Part shown: positions 1 through 5,754 of the stretch, piece by piece
Numbering within the stretch: the stretch's first letter is position 1
Layout of the letters: each line of letters opens with the position of its first letter
Translations under genes and position numbers: made by a program
Assembly (NCBI GenBank): GCA_017308345.1
Contig: JAFKFE010000376.1
Location: 1-6,237 of the forward strand
From: Alphaproteobacteria bacterium
Lineage (GTDB): Bacteria > Pseudomonadota > Alphaproteobacteria > Rhizobiales > Rhizobiaceae
Direction of reading: 5' to 3'
Length of the DNA: 6,237 nt
The notes under the pieces: model-generated
The model's database searches: none
The model's input: only the letters and a program-made list of their open reading frames with translations
What the model was told of the DNA's origin: nothing

Positions 1-124
1 CCTGTTCAGGCGTCAGACCCTCCTGAGCACGAGCGGGCAGGAAGCGCGGGAGGGTGGCGGCCGCCGCCAGGGTGGAGGCGCCGAGCAGGAGACGCCGGCG
101 GCCGATCGGAATTGCGTTCAGCAT
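1..124 (-). CDS. Tat-exported protein of unknown family, N-terminus only
   Basis: Only the first 41 codons are inside the window; the gene continues past position 1. The start is ATG at 124-122, preceded by an AAGGT ribosome-binding site (131-135 on the plus strand) six bases away. The N-terminus has the plan of a twin-arginine signal peptide: a short polar stretch, three arginines (residues 9-11) in the motif GRRRLLLGA, an alanine/leucine-rich hydrophobic core to about residue 25, and an ARA cleavage site before Gln34. The mature protein begins about QEGLTPEQ. Tat export implies a folded, often cofactor-containing, periplasmic protein, but too little is visible to name a family. It lies downstream of, and on the same strand as, a small putative secreted protein (207-545), with which it could be cotranscribed. 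The export call is fairly sure; the function is unknown. Confidence 0.7.
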   Translation of the reverse strand, partial: MLNAIPIGRRRLLLGASTLAAAATLPRFLPARAQEGLTPEQ

Positions 125-206
125 GAAATGACCTTTGAGGCGGCATCGCCGCCTTCTTGGGATGAGGGAAAGCGCGCCGGCGGCCATCCGCCCGCGCGCA
201 CCGGAT

Positions 207-545
207 TCAGGCGATGGCGAAGGGGCGGGGTGGTCTCGGTTCCGCCTCGCGGAAGACGGACTTCGTCGCGGGCGAACTCATAGAGGGAATGCAATGCCGG
301 GTAATTCGCGCCTCGCCGCCGGCCGCGCCTTCCGGCAGGCCGATCTGAAGAAAGCAGGATACACCGGCCGTCCGCAATGTGCGGTAGCAGGGCTTGAAGG
401 CCGAATGCTCCGCCGCGACGGCGGGCGATGCGATGGTGACGGCCGGTCGCGACAGCGACGAGGCGAGCGCCCAGGACGGCCACATGCCGGCGGCGATCGC
501 CACCAGCAGGAACCCCAACGCAGTTACAGACGCACAAAGCCGCAT
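207..545 (-). CDS. Small putative secreted protein with three cysteines
   Basis: This 112-residue reading frame is not a family I recognise. Residues 1-28 look like a Sec signal peptide: one arginine near the start, a hydrophobic core around residues 8-20, and a likely cleavage near the ALASS segment (26-30). The mature part has cysteines at 53, 64 and 85 and an acidic/basic, proline-rich tail (about 99-108). Codons from about residue 14 to 80 are mostly G or C at the third position, as in the neighbouring real genes, which supports translation. The ribosome-binding site before ATG 545-543 is poor (GAGTGG, close to the start). It lies 74 bp downstream of the flavin reductase and 82 bp upstream of the Tat protein, all on the same strand. 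An overlapping 139-codon frame on the same strand (118-537) is arginine-rich with no recognisable domain and was judged a shadow. It may be a genuine hypothetical protein or a chance frame in GC-rich DNA. Confidence 0.4.
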   Translation of the reverse strand: MRLCASVTALGFLLVAIAAGMWPSWALASSLSRPAVTIASPAVAAEHSAFKPCYRTLRTAGVSCFLQIGLPEGAAGGEARITRHCIPSMSSPATKSVFREAEPRPPRPFAIA

Positions 546-560
546 TGCGCCACTCTAGAC

Positions 561-585
561 CATGTCTCCCGAAAGTGGGAGCCGG
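561..585. repeat. Possible remnant of a rhizobial intergenic palindromic repeat
   Basis: In the gap between the flavin reductase and the small secreted protein, CTCCC (566-570) and GGGAG (577-581) form a five-base-pair stem around a six-base loop. From memory, the context CATGTCTCCCGAAAGTGGGA resembles the left half of a short repeat often seen between genes in Mesorhizobium and Rhizobium. The right half expected for such an element is not clearly preserved. It could also act as a weak 3' hairpin for the reductase transcript, but no T-run follows on the minus strand. The family assignment rests on recollection, not a search. Confidence 0.25.
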
Positions 586-619
586 CTCGTCAGCGCGACG
601 CGCGTGGAAGGCAAGCCGC

Positions 620-1132
620 TCAGCCGGGCTGCGCCGTGTGGAACGATCGCTTGAAATGGATCAGCGGCTCGCCGCCGAAATGCTCCATGTCGCGGACATC
701 GCCGATCATGATCTCATGGTCGCCGCTGGCGATGATGCTGTTCACGTCGCAGCCGATACAGGAAACCGCGCCGTCGATCATGGGCAAGCCCGCATCGGAG
801 AGCCGATGGCTGACGGAAGCGAACTTGTCGGCGGCCTTGCTGGCGAACAGCATGCAGATGTCGCGCTGCCCGCTGCTGAGGAAATTGATGCAGAAGCGCC
901 GTGTCTCTTTCAGCACCGGCAACGTGTTGGACGTTTTGTCGACGGAGATCAGGAACTGCATCGGTTCCAGCGAAAGCGCGATGACGGCGCTCATGGTCAG
1001 GCCATGCAAGGTGCCGTCGCCGGCCGCCGTCGTGATGACCGCCACGCCGGATGGCCAATGGCTGGACACGGTCTTGAACAGGTCGCGGCCAATCGGCAGG
1101 GGAGCAGGCGGGATGACGACGGGAGCATTCAT
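620..1132 (-). CDS. Flavin reductase, small component of a two-component monooxygenase (NtaB/HpaC type)
   Basis: This 170-residue protein belongs to the flavin reductase-like family, which uses NAD(P)H to reduce free FMN or FAD and passes it to a partner oxygenase in the cytoplasm. Family landmarks in order: HWPSGVAVITT (25-35), GLTMSAVIALSLEPMQFLIS (44-63) with flavin-contacting residues, NTLPVL (69-74), FCINFLSSGQ (80-89), GDHEIMIGDV (137-146) with the conserved histidine, and PLIHFKRSF (156-164). The length matches the usual 160-175 residues. ATG 1132-1130 was chosen because it places the first motif at the normal distance; an AGGA lies 11 bases upstream. A longer frame from TTG at 1228 adds 32 residues with atypical codons and has its purine-rich stretch too close to the TTG, so it was rejected. 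The gene is divergent from a LysR regulator, its probable controller. The natural partner in the window is the monooxygenase at 3320-4636. The family is sure; the physiological substrate system is unknown. Confidence 0.93.
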   Translation of the reverse strand: MNAPVVIPPAPLPIGRDLFKTVSSHWPSGVAVITTAAGDGTLHGLTMSAVIALSLEPMQFLISVDKTSNTLPVLKETRRFCINFLSSGQRDICMLFASKAADKFASVSHRLSDAGLPMIDGAVSCIGCDVNSIIASGDHEIMIGDVRDMEHFGGEPLIHFKRSFHTAQPG

Positions 1133-1184
1133 GTTCGGGTGCGTCCTATGATCGCGCTTTTGGTATTGCGAGAATGCCGAAGGG

Positions 1185-1223
1185 TCATGATCGCGTAAAC
1201 GCGCAAAATTCTTGGCGACCCAT
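1185..1223 (-). other. Possible 12-codon leader ORF upstream of the flavin reductase
   Basis: On the minus strand an AAAAGGAT purine stretch sits five bases before ATG 1223-1221. It opens a 12-codon frame (MGRQEFCAFTRS) ending in TGA at 1185, 52 bp before the reductase start. This is a better ribosome-binding context than that of the reductase itself. It could be a translated leader or a chance match; no conservation can be judged here. Confidence 0.15.
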
Positions 1224-1224
1224 A

Positions 1225-1238
1225 ACAAATCCTTTTGT
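1225..1238. promoter_or_regulatory. Inverted repeat in the reductase/LysR divergent promoter region
   Basis: ACAAA-TCCT-TTTGT is a perfect five-base-arm inverted repeat in an otherwise GC-rich area, 92 bp from the reductase start and 165 bp from the LysR start. Placement between a LysR gene and its divergent neighbour is where a LysR-type operator is expected. The sequence is not a clean T-N11-A box, so the assignment is only a suggestion. Confidence 0.3.
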
Positions 1239-1289
1239 CAGCGTTCGCCGGACGAAAGCCCGTGCACAGGCTAAACTACTGAAATATTT

Positions 1290-1301
1290 GCGGTGAACCG
1301 C
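1290..1301. promoter_or_regulatory. Short perfect palindrome in the LysR upstream region
   Basis: GCGGT-GA-ACCGC is a perfect inverted repeat 102 bp before the LysR start. It follows a small AT-rich patch with the palindrome AAATATTT (1282-1289). The octamer TTGCGGTG (1288-1295) overlaps it and recurs at 4750-4757 in the other divergent promoter region. It might be an operator half, but chance is not excluded. Confidence 0.2.
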
Positions 1302-1403
1302 GCGGCGGGATTGCCGGCCCGATCCCGAAATTTGCACGGATCGCCAGGATGGCCGGTCGTTCGCCGGCTTGCGGATGGCGCCCGATTGGCATTAAAATTC
1401 GTT

Positions 1404-2372
1404 ATGTCATTGCTGCGCAAAAGCATTCCCTCCCTGGTGTCGCTGATCTCGTTCGAGGCGGCCGCGCGGTTGATGAGTTTCACCAAGGCCGCCGACGAAT
1501 TGAACATCACGCAGGCGGCCATCAGCCGGCAGATTCGCGAGCTGGAAAACTTTCTCCAGATCCCTCTTTTCGAAAGAGGGCACCGGTCGATCGAACTCAC
1601 CCCCGCGGGCGCCATGCTCAATGCCTCGCTGCCGGTGCATCTGACGGCGATTGCGTCTCTCGCGGACCGTGTACGGGAGTTGCGCGATCCGCAGGCGATC
1701 GTCGTCGGCACCACGCATGCTTTCGGCACCTATTGGCTGGCGCCGCGGCTTGTCGAATTCAGCAGTCTCCACCCCGATGTGGATCTGCGGCTGGCGGTGA
1801 ATGACGAGCTTGTCGACATCTCGAAGCAGCGGATCGACATGACGGTCCGTTTCGGCGGAGGCTCGTGGTCGTCCATGTCCGCCAGGTTTCTGGTGGGTTG
1901 CGAGGTGACGCCCGTCTGCCATCCTTCCTATTGGGAGAAGCGCAAGCGTCCGACCCGCCCGGCGGATCTCCTGGGCGAGAAACTGTTGGACATCGAGGGA
2001 CGGTCCGTGCAGGGCGGCGGATGGAGCGACTGGTTTCATGCCCATGGCATCGAGGCCACGAAAGGCAAGCATCAGATCACGGTCAACAACTTCTCGGTCC
2101 TCATGCAGGCTGCGCTGAGCGGCCAGGGCATCGCGCTCGGAGGCAGCCCCCTGATCGACGACCTCTTCGCAAGCGGGGTCCTGGTGCCGGCGCTGGACAT
2201 CACCCCCTACAGGGTGCGGGGTTCCGACTATTACGTCGTCGAACCGGCGGGACAACTGCGCAAGCAGAGTTGCGAGATGTTCTGCTCCTGGCTTTACGAC
2301 AGGATGCGCCGGGATGCCGCGACGACGAACAACGAGCATCTTCTGGCTGAAATTCGTCGGCCAGGTCCATGA
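1404..2372 (+). CDS. LysR-family transcriptional regulator (GcvA-like)
   Basis: This 322-residue protein has the LysR plan. A winged helix-turn-helix lies at about residues 10-69, with FEAAARLMSFTKAADELN (17-34), the recognition-helix segment TQAAISRQIRELE (36-48), and the wing motif PLFERGHRSIELTPAG (54-69). A linker helix and a two-lobed effector-binding domain follow from about residue 97. The F-T-KAA-EL and QAA-SRQI pattern is closest to the GcvA/AmpR branch. ATG 1404 was chosen because it puts the helix-turn-helix at the usual distance. A GTG at 1293 would add 37 residues rich in Arg, Pro and Gly that the family does not have. There is no clear ribosome-binding site before 1404, which suggests weak or leaderless translation. 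The gene is divergent from the flavin reductase, which it likely regulates together with itself; the effector is unknown. Confidence 0.93.
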   Translation: MSLLRKSIPSLVSLISFEAAARLMSFTKAADELNITQAAISRQIRELENFLQIPLFERGHRSIELTPAGAMLNASLPVHLTAIASLADRVRELRDPQAIVVGTTHAFGTYWLAPRLVEFSSLHPDVDLRLAVNDELVDISKQRIDMTVRFGGGSWSSMSARFLVGCEVTPVCHPSYWEKRKRPTRPADLLGEKLLDIEGRSVQGGGWSDWFHAHGIEATKGKHQITVNNFSVLMQAALSGQGIALGGSPLIDDLFASGVLVPALDITPYRVRGSDYYVVEPAGQLRKQSCEMFCSWLYDRMRRDAATTNNEHLLAEIRRPGP

Positions 2373-2410
2373 AATCCAGTCTCTCGAGACATGTTCACTC
2401 ATCGAAGACT

Positions 2411-2424
2411 GCTGCTTCGGCGGC
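2411..2424 (+). other. UUCG-loop hairpin after the LysR gene
   Basis: GCTGC and GCGGC (one G-T wobble) enclose the tetraloop TTCG closed by a C-G pair, an exceptionally stable RNA hairpin type. It lies 38 bp after the LysR stop codon. No T-run follows, so it is not a standard intrinsic terminator; it may slow transcription or protect the 3' end. Confidence 0.25.
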
Positions 2425-2471
2425 CGTGTCATGAATGGAGAAAACTGGCTTGATTGCCTGAGATCTTTGGT

Positions 2472-2515
2472 GTCTTGACCTTCGGACGCGTTTCTTCTTG
2501 TGTCGGATTCAAGAC
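2472..2515. repeat. Long-loop inverted repeat just upstream of the TetR gene
   Basis: GTCTTGA (2472-2478) and TCAAGAC (2509-2515) are exact reverse complements 30 bp apart. With a two-base bulge the arms extend to TGG...CCA. The element ends 19 bp before the TetR start. TetR proteins commonly repress themselves by binding dyads near their own promoter, so it could be an operator pair; it could also form an mRNA hairpin in the leader. The left arm overlaps a TTGACC that could serve as a -35 box, but no good -10 box follows. Confidence 0.3.
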
Positions 2516-2534
2516 CACGCAATTCGAGGTGATG

Positions 2535-3212
2535 ATGAGCAACGATGTCGAGGAAAAGGCCGCCGCGGATCGGCAGCCGAAGCGCATTGTGGCCAGACGC
2601 CCTCAGCGCAAACCCGGCCAGCTGCGCTTCCGCAAGCTGCTCGATGCCCTGGACGAATTGCTGGCGACCAGCAACGTTCAGGATATCGGCCTGTATCAGA
2701 TCGCCGCCAAGGCGAAGGTGCCGAATGCGTCGGTCTACCATTTCTTCCCGAGCACCGAGGCCGCGCTGCTTGCCTTGGCCGAAGTGCATCACAATGCGTT
2801 GCTGGAGCTCTCGAAGCTGCCGCTGGAGGTTCGTCCGGCCCGCTGGCAGGACCTGTTCCGGCTGAAGGTGACCAGCGCGGCTCAATATCACAACAACCAT
2901 CCGGCGGCGTTGCGGTTGTTCCTGGGCGCCAACATCAGCCTGGAGGTCAAGACCGCCGACATATCGCAATTGCACCGCCTCGTTGACGGCAGGTCGCAGC
3001 TTCTGTCCTACTATTTTCACATGCCTTCGGTCCCGGATTGGGAGCGCCGGCTTGCCACGTATTTTTCGATGATAGACGGCGTCTTTTCGCTGTCATACAG
3101 CGAGTATGGCTATATCCGCGACGACTACATCGCGGAAGCGCATCTCGCGGGCGTTGCCTATCTGCGCTGCTATCTTCCGGAGATTCTCATGCCGCGGGAG
3201 CAAAGCGAGTAG
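2535..3212 (+). CDS. TetR-family transcriptional regulator
   Basis: This 225-residue protein starts with a charged tail (residues 1-28, many Arg and Lys) followed by a TetR-type DNA-binding domain at about residues 30-85. Its helix-turn-helix runs through DIGLYQIAAKAKVPNASVYH (50-69), followed by FFPSTEAALLALAEVH (70-85), the typical Y-F-S-E-LL-A pattern. The rest is helical and should form the dimerisation and ligand-binding domain; the ligand is unknown. Of two adjacent ATG codons (2532 and 2535), the second was chosen because the GAGG at 2526-2529 is then five bases away. A TTG at 2454 in the same frame would add 27 unrelated residues and was rejected. The gene follows the LysR gene by 162 bp and is convergent with the monooxygenase. 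Possible targets are itself and the promoters in the 4637-4909 gap. Family assignment is firm; targets are inferred. Confidence 0.9.
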   Translation: MSNDVEEKAAADRQPKRIVARRPQRKPGQLRFRKLLDALDELLATSNVQDIGLYQIAAKAKVPNASVYHFFPSTEAALLALAEVHHNALLELSKLPLEVRPARWQDLFRLKVTSAAQYHNNHPAALRLFLGANISLEVKTADISQLHRLVDGRSQLLSYYFHMPSVPDWERRLATYFSMIDGVFSLSYSEYGYIRDDYIAEAHLAGVAYLRCYLPEILMPREQSE

Positions 3213-3225
3213 CGGTTGGGCCGCG

Positions 3226-3296
3226 CGAAATTTCGGCGGCTGCCGTCCCGGCGCGTAGAAGCGTGGCGGCCGGGCAATCTTGAACGCCGAGCCGCC
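3226..3296. other. Nested inverted repeats between convergent genes
   Basis: The 107 bp gap between the convergent TetR and monooxygenase genes holds three dyads: CGAAATTTCG (3226-3235, a perfect ten-base palindrome), CCCGGC/GCCGGG (3247-3252 and 3269-3274), and GGCGGCT/AGCCGCC (3235-3241 and 3290-3296) enclosing the second. Such structure could separate the two transcripts. There is no T-run on either side, so intrinsic termination is not shown. Confidence 0.2.
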
Positions 3297-3319
3297 TGAT
3301 AGATACCGGATTGCCGCGA

Positions 3320-4636
3320 TCAGTTCTGCAGGTTTTCGCGGAAGGTCGCGTACCGATACTCCTTGCGGAACACCCCGCGACGCTGCAGCTCCGGAACCAC
3401 CGTTTTCACGAACTGGACATAGGTTCCCGGGCTGATCGACGGGCAGATCATGAAGCCGTCGCAGCATTCGGCTTCGAAGAAATCCTGCAGATGGTCGGCG
3501 ATCTGTTTCGGCGTGCCAATGAGCTGCGGGGTCATCTGGCTGGTCGCCCAGGCCTTGCCGGCCTGGCCCAGCGTCAGCCCATCCTTTTTGGTTCCCTGCA
3601 GCATCACGTCGAGGATGCCGCGGCAGCCCTGGGTCAATTCGAGGTCCTCCAGCGGCTTGTCGAGAGGTTCCTTCGGCATGTCGACGCCGAGCGCGTTGGA
3701 GATCTCGGCGACGCCGAGCGTGGGGCTGGCATATTCGTTGATGGCCGCGGCGCGCTCCCTTGCGATCGATTCCGTGTCGCCGAGCACGATGTCGACGGCA
3801 GGCACGATGGCGCACTCGTTCGGCTTGCGCCCGCTGGCGACGACCCGATCCTTGATGTCGCGGTAGAAGGCCTGCATGTGCTCCTTGGAGTTCTGCAATG
3901 TGAAGATGACCTCGGCCCAGCGGCCGGCGAACTCGCGGCCGCGCGGCGAGGAGCCCGCCTGCATGATAACCGGCCTGACCTGCGGCGAGCTCGGCACCGT
4001 CAGCGGGCCGCTGGTGCGCACATACTGGCCTTCATAGTTGGCGTAGTGGACCTTGTCGGCGTCGGCGAAGACATTGTTCTCGCGATCGCCGACGAGCGCT
4101 CCCGGCTCCCAGCTCTGCCAGAGCTTGTCGCAGGCCTCCAGCACTTCGTCGGCCATGTCGTAGCGCTTGTTCTTGTCCATCAGCGCATCCATGCCGAAAT
4201 TCTTGGCCTCGCGCTCCATCGCCGAGGTGACCACGTTCCAGCCGGACCGGCCCTTGCTGATATGGTCGAGCGAGGCGAAGGCGCGCGCGATGTGGAAGGG
4301 GTGGTAGAATGTCGTCGACATGGTCGAGGCAAGCCCGATGCGCGAAGTGACGCGGGCCATGGCGGCAAGCAACTGCATCGGGTCCATCATGCATTGCTGG
4401 CCGCCTTCCTTCAGGTTGGTGCGGTAGCCGCCGGCGTAGGAATCGAACAGCATCAGGAAGTCGACGAAGAACAGCCCGTCGAATTTGCCGTGCTCCAGGA
4501 CGCGGGCGATCTCCTCGTAGCGGGCGGGGTCGAGCATATCCAGGCCGTCGCTCTCCGGGTGCCGCCAGCTCCCGTAGTGATGCCAGGTCGGCCCCGCCAG
4601 CACATAGCCTATCAGGTGCATTTGCCGCTTCGACAT
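3320..4636 (-). CDS. Flavin-dependent monooxygenase of the NtaA/SnaA/DszA family (luciferase-like fold)
   Basis: This 438-residue cytoplasmic protein is the oxygenase component of a two-component system: it takes reduced FMN from a separate reductase and uses O2 to oxidise a small molecule. Known members act on nitrilotriacetate, dibenzothiophene sulfone, pristinamycin precursors or S/N-substituted amino acids; the substrate here cannot be told. Landmarks: WHHYGSWRHPESDG (18-31), KFDGLFFVDFL (51-61), STTFYHPFHIARAFASLDH (107-125), the family signature GRSGWNVVTS (129-138), RPVIMQAGSSPRGREFAGRW (221-240) for flavin-phosphate binding, GTPKQIADHL (374-383), DGFMICPS (393-400) and a C-terminal YRYATFREN (428-436). 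The length is the usual 430-460. ATG 4636-4634 has a strong GGAGGA site nine bases upstream. It is divergent from the acid sugar operon (273 bp gap) and convergent with the TetR gene. The flavin reductase at 620-1132 is its probable partner. Confidence 0.94.
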   Translation of the reverse strand: MSKRQMHLIGYVLAGPTWHHYGSWRHPESDGLDMLDPARYEEIARVLEHGKFDGLFFVDFLMLFDSYAGGYRTNLKEGGQQCMMDPMQLLAAMARVTSRIGLASTMSTTFYHPFHIARAFASLDHISKGRSGWNVVTSAMEREAKNFGMDALMDKNKRYDMADEVLEACDKLWQSWEPGALVGDRENNVFADADKVHYANYEGQYVRTSGPLTVPSSPQVRPVIMQAGSSPRGREFAGRWAEVIFTLQNSKEHMQAFYRDIKDRVVASGRKPNECAIVPAVDIVLGDTESIARERAAAINEYASPTLGVAEISNALGVDMPKEPLDKPLEDLELTQGCRGILDVMLQGTKKDGLTLGQAGKAWATSQMTPQLIGTPKQIADHLQDFFEAECCDGFMICPSISPGTYVQFVKTVVPELQRRGVFRKEYRYATFRENLQN

Positions 4637-4749
4637 GGGTGGGAATCCTCCGCGTGGCCGGGACAGTCATGATATGAGAGAGCGCTAGGATTACAGAGAA
4701 ACTTATTCATTATCAACAGGCATTCTGGGCGAAACGACGGTATCGGCGA

Positions 4750-4762
4750 TTGCGGTGGGCAA
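4750..4762. promoter_or_regulatory. Candidate LysR-type box (T-N11-A with dyad)
   Basis: TTGC-GGTGG-GCAA is a 13 bp dyad fitting the LysR-type T-N11-A consensus with four-base symmetric arms. It lies 113 bp from the monooxygenase start and 147 bp from the dehydrogenase start. T-N11-A alone is common by chance; the symmetry and the intergenic position make it worth listing. The regulator at 1404-2372 would be the nearest candidate to bind it. Confidence 0.3.
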
Positions 4763-4819
4763 CCGGCAAGTTCTTGTTCAAAATGGTTGAGTTTCACGGA
4801 AAAAGAGCGCAAATGCCAT

Positions 4820-4838
4820 CGAGATGGAGCCCATTTCG
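4820..4838. promoter_or_regulatory. 19 bp palindromic operator candidate upstream of the dehydrogenase promoter
   Basis: CGAGATGG and CCATTTCG flank a three-base centre AGC; seven of eight arm positions are complementary, the exception being a G/T mismatch. The element ends two bases before the predicted -35 box at 4841. Length and symmetry suit a homodimeric repressor or activator such as a TetR-family protein. Confidence 0.35.
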
Positions 4839-4840
4839 GG

Positions 4841-4869
4841 TTGGCAATCGTAAAGCCGATAGTCGATAT
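4841..4869 (+). promoter_or_regulatory. Predicted promoter of the dehydrogenase-kinase operon
   Basis: A -35 box TTGGCA (4841-4846) and a -10 box CGATAT (4864-4869) are separated by 17 bp. Each matches the alphaproteobacterial housekeeping consensus (TTGACA and CTATAT) at five of six positions. Surrounding bases are AT-rich compared with the rest of the window. Transcription would begin near 4876, giving a leader of roughly 34 bases before ATG 4910. A palindrome immediately upstream (4820-4838) is placed to control it. Confidence 0.45.
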
Positions 4870-4909
4870 TTATCATATTACTGGAATCGAGAATCACGGG
4901 AGGGGGCTT

Positions 4910-5710
4910 ATGGATGCGCGCCGCATAACCGGGCAGACGAAAATCATGCTGCTGATGGCGGATCCGGTCTCGCATGTGGTCGGTACGGAAGCGATCACGG
5001 CCTTCATGCGCGCCGCCGGCCATGACTTCGTTTGCGTACCGGTTCATGTCCGGGCGCAGGATCTCACCACCGCGATCCAGGCGCTGCGCGGATTTCAAAA
5101 CTGCGTCGGATCAGGCGTCACCATCCCGCACAAGATCCCCGTTCTGCCGCTACTCGACGAAGTCACGTCTCGCGCCCGGATGATTGGCAGCGTCAACTAC
5201 ATCCGGCGCGATCCGGACGGAAAGCTGACCGGCGACAATGTCGACGGCAGCGGTTTCGTGCGCGGCGCCACGGAGGCCGGCATCCGGCTTGCCGGACTTC
5301 GGGTGCTCCTGCTTGGCGCCGGTGGCGCCGGACGCAGCTTGGCTTTCGCATTGGCCGAGGCGGGCGTGGCGGAACTGGTCGTTTCGAACCGCGACCATGC
5401 CAAGGCCGTTGGCCTCGTCGATGCGGTTTCCGTCGCCTGTCCGGGAGCATCGGTTCGGACGGGCGAGGCGGATACCACCGGCTTCGACATGGTCGTCAAC
5501 GCGACTTCGCTGGGGATGATCGGCAAGGAGGAAGCAGACCCCGTGGATTTCGCGACGCTATCGGCCGATATGATCGTTGCCGACATCGTCATGAAGCCCG
5601 AAAAGACCAGGCTCCTGCAGGCGGCCGAAGCCAAGGGTTGCCGCTTGCTGTTCGGTCGCCAGATGATGGACGGTCAATTGGCCCTGGCTCGGGCATTTCT
5701 GGGTCTTTGA
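4910..5710 (+). CDS. Shikimate-dehydrogenase-like NAD(P)-dependent oxidoreductase, probably sugar-acid catabolic
   Basis: This 266-residue protein has the AroE fold. The catalytic domain (about 1-115) has VTIPHK (70-75) with the catalytic lysine 75, GSVNY (93-97) with the substrate asparagine 96, and DNVDG (109-113) with the catalytic aspartate 112. The Rossmann domain has GAGGAG (136-141), SNRD (159-162) at the cofactor 2'-phosphate position, NATSLGM (197-203), and a C-terminal FGRQMMDGQ (248-256). Both catalytic residues are kept. In true shikimate dehydrogenases two serines after PxxH bind the shikimate carboxylate; here PVSH (19-22) is followed by VVGT, so both are missing and a different substrate is likely. 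Arg161 favours NADP but Asp162 leaves NAD possible. ATG 4910 has a GGGAGG site; an upstream TTG (4787) adds 41 non-homologous residues. The following gene is an acid sugar kinase, 61 bp away on the same strand, which points to catabolism rather than aromatic amino acid synthesis. Confidence 0.88.
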   Translation: MDARRITGQTKIMLLMADPVSHVVGTEAITAFMRAAGHDFVCVPVHVRAQDLTTAIQALRGFQNCVGSGVTIPHKIPVLPLLDEVTSRARMIGSVNYIRRDPDGKLTGDNVDGSGFVRGATEAGIRLAGLRVLLLGAGGAGRSLAFALAEAGVAELVVSNRDHAKAVGLVDAVSVACPGASVRTGEADTTGFDMVVNATSLGMIGKEEADPVDFATLSADMIVADIVMKPEKTRLLQAAEAKGCRLLFGRQMMDGQLALARAFLGL

Positions 5711-5724
5711 CATAGTGCGTATGC

Positions 5725-5754
5725 GCCCGCCCAAGGCTTCAAGCCTGGACGGGC
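5725..5754 (+). other. Intercistronic hairpin with a competing alternative fold
   Basis: In the 61 bp gap between the dehydrogenase and kinase genes, AGGCTT (5734-5739) and AAGCCT (5741-5746) are exact complements. They are extended by CC/GG and by GCCCG (5725-5729) with CGGGC (5750-5754), giving about 13 pairs with one bulge and one mismatch. The nine-mer GGCTTCAAG occurs at 5735-5743 and again at 5752-5760, so AAGCC (5741-5745) can instead pair with GGCTT at 5752-5756. No T-run follows, so it is not an evident terminator. It may stabilise the upstream mRNA or tune translation of the kinase, whose ribosome-binding site begins at 5758. Confidence 0.45.

Noticed and set aside
118..537. A 139-codon minus-strand frame overlapping the small secreted protein
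   Set aside because: It is Arg-rich with no signal peptide or domain, and it overlaps both the better-supported 207-545 frame and the start of the Tat protein gene.
135..1151. A 338-codon plus-strand frame across the small secreted protein and the reductase
   Set aside because: It is antisense to the flavin reductase, Arg-rich at its start, with no family motif.
1133..1228. A 32-residue N-terminal extension of the flavin reductase from TTG at 1228
   Set aside because: The family starts close to residue 1 of the ATG 1132 version. The TTG is only about one base from the purine stretch, and codons in the extension (TTA, AGG, CAA) are unlike those of the gene.
1293..1403. A 37-residue N-terminal extension of the LysR protein from GTG at 1293
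   Set aside because: LysR proteins have the helix-turn-helix near the N-terminus. The extension is Arg/Pro/Gly-rich and more likely promoter DNA.
1407..3020. A 537-codon open frame on the minus strand opposite the LysR and TetR genes
   Set aside because: It spans two well-supported genes and their intergenic gap, is rich in Arg, Gln, His and Gly, and has no recognisable domain. This is the usual antisense shadow of GC-biased codons.
3213..3319. An intrinsic terminator between the convergent genes
   Set aside because: Dyads are present but no T-run follows any of them on either strand, so termination is not supported and they are listed only as structure.
3311..4672. A 453-codon open frame on the plus strand opposite the monooxygenase
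   Set aside because: It mirrors a clear NtaA-type gene, has low-complexity His/Arg/Asp/Val composition and shows no domain.
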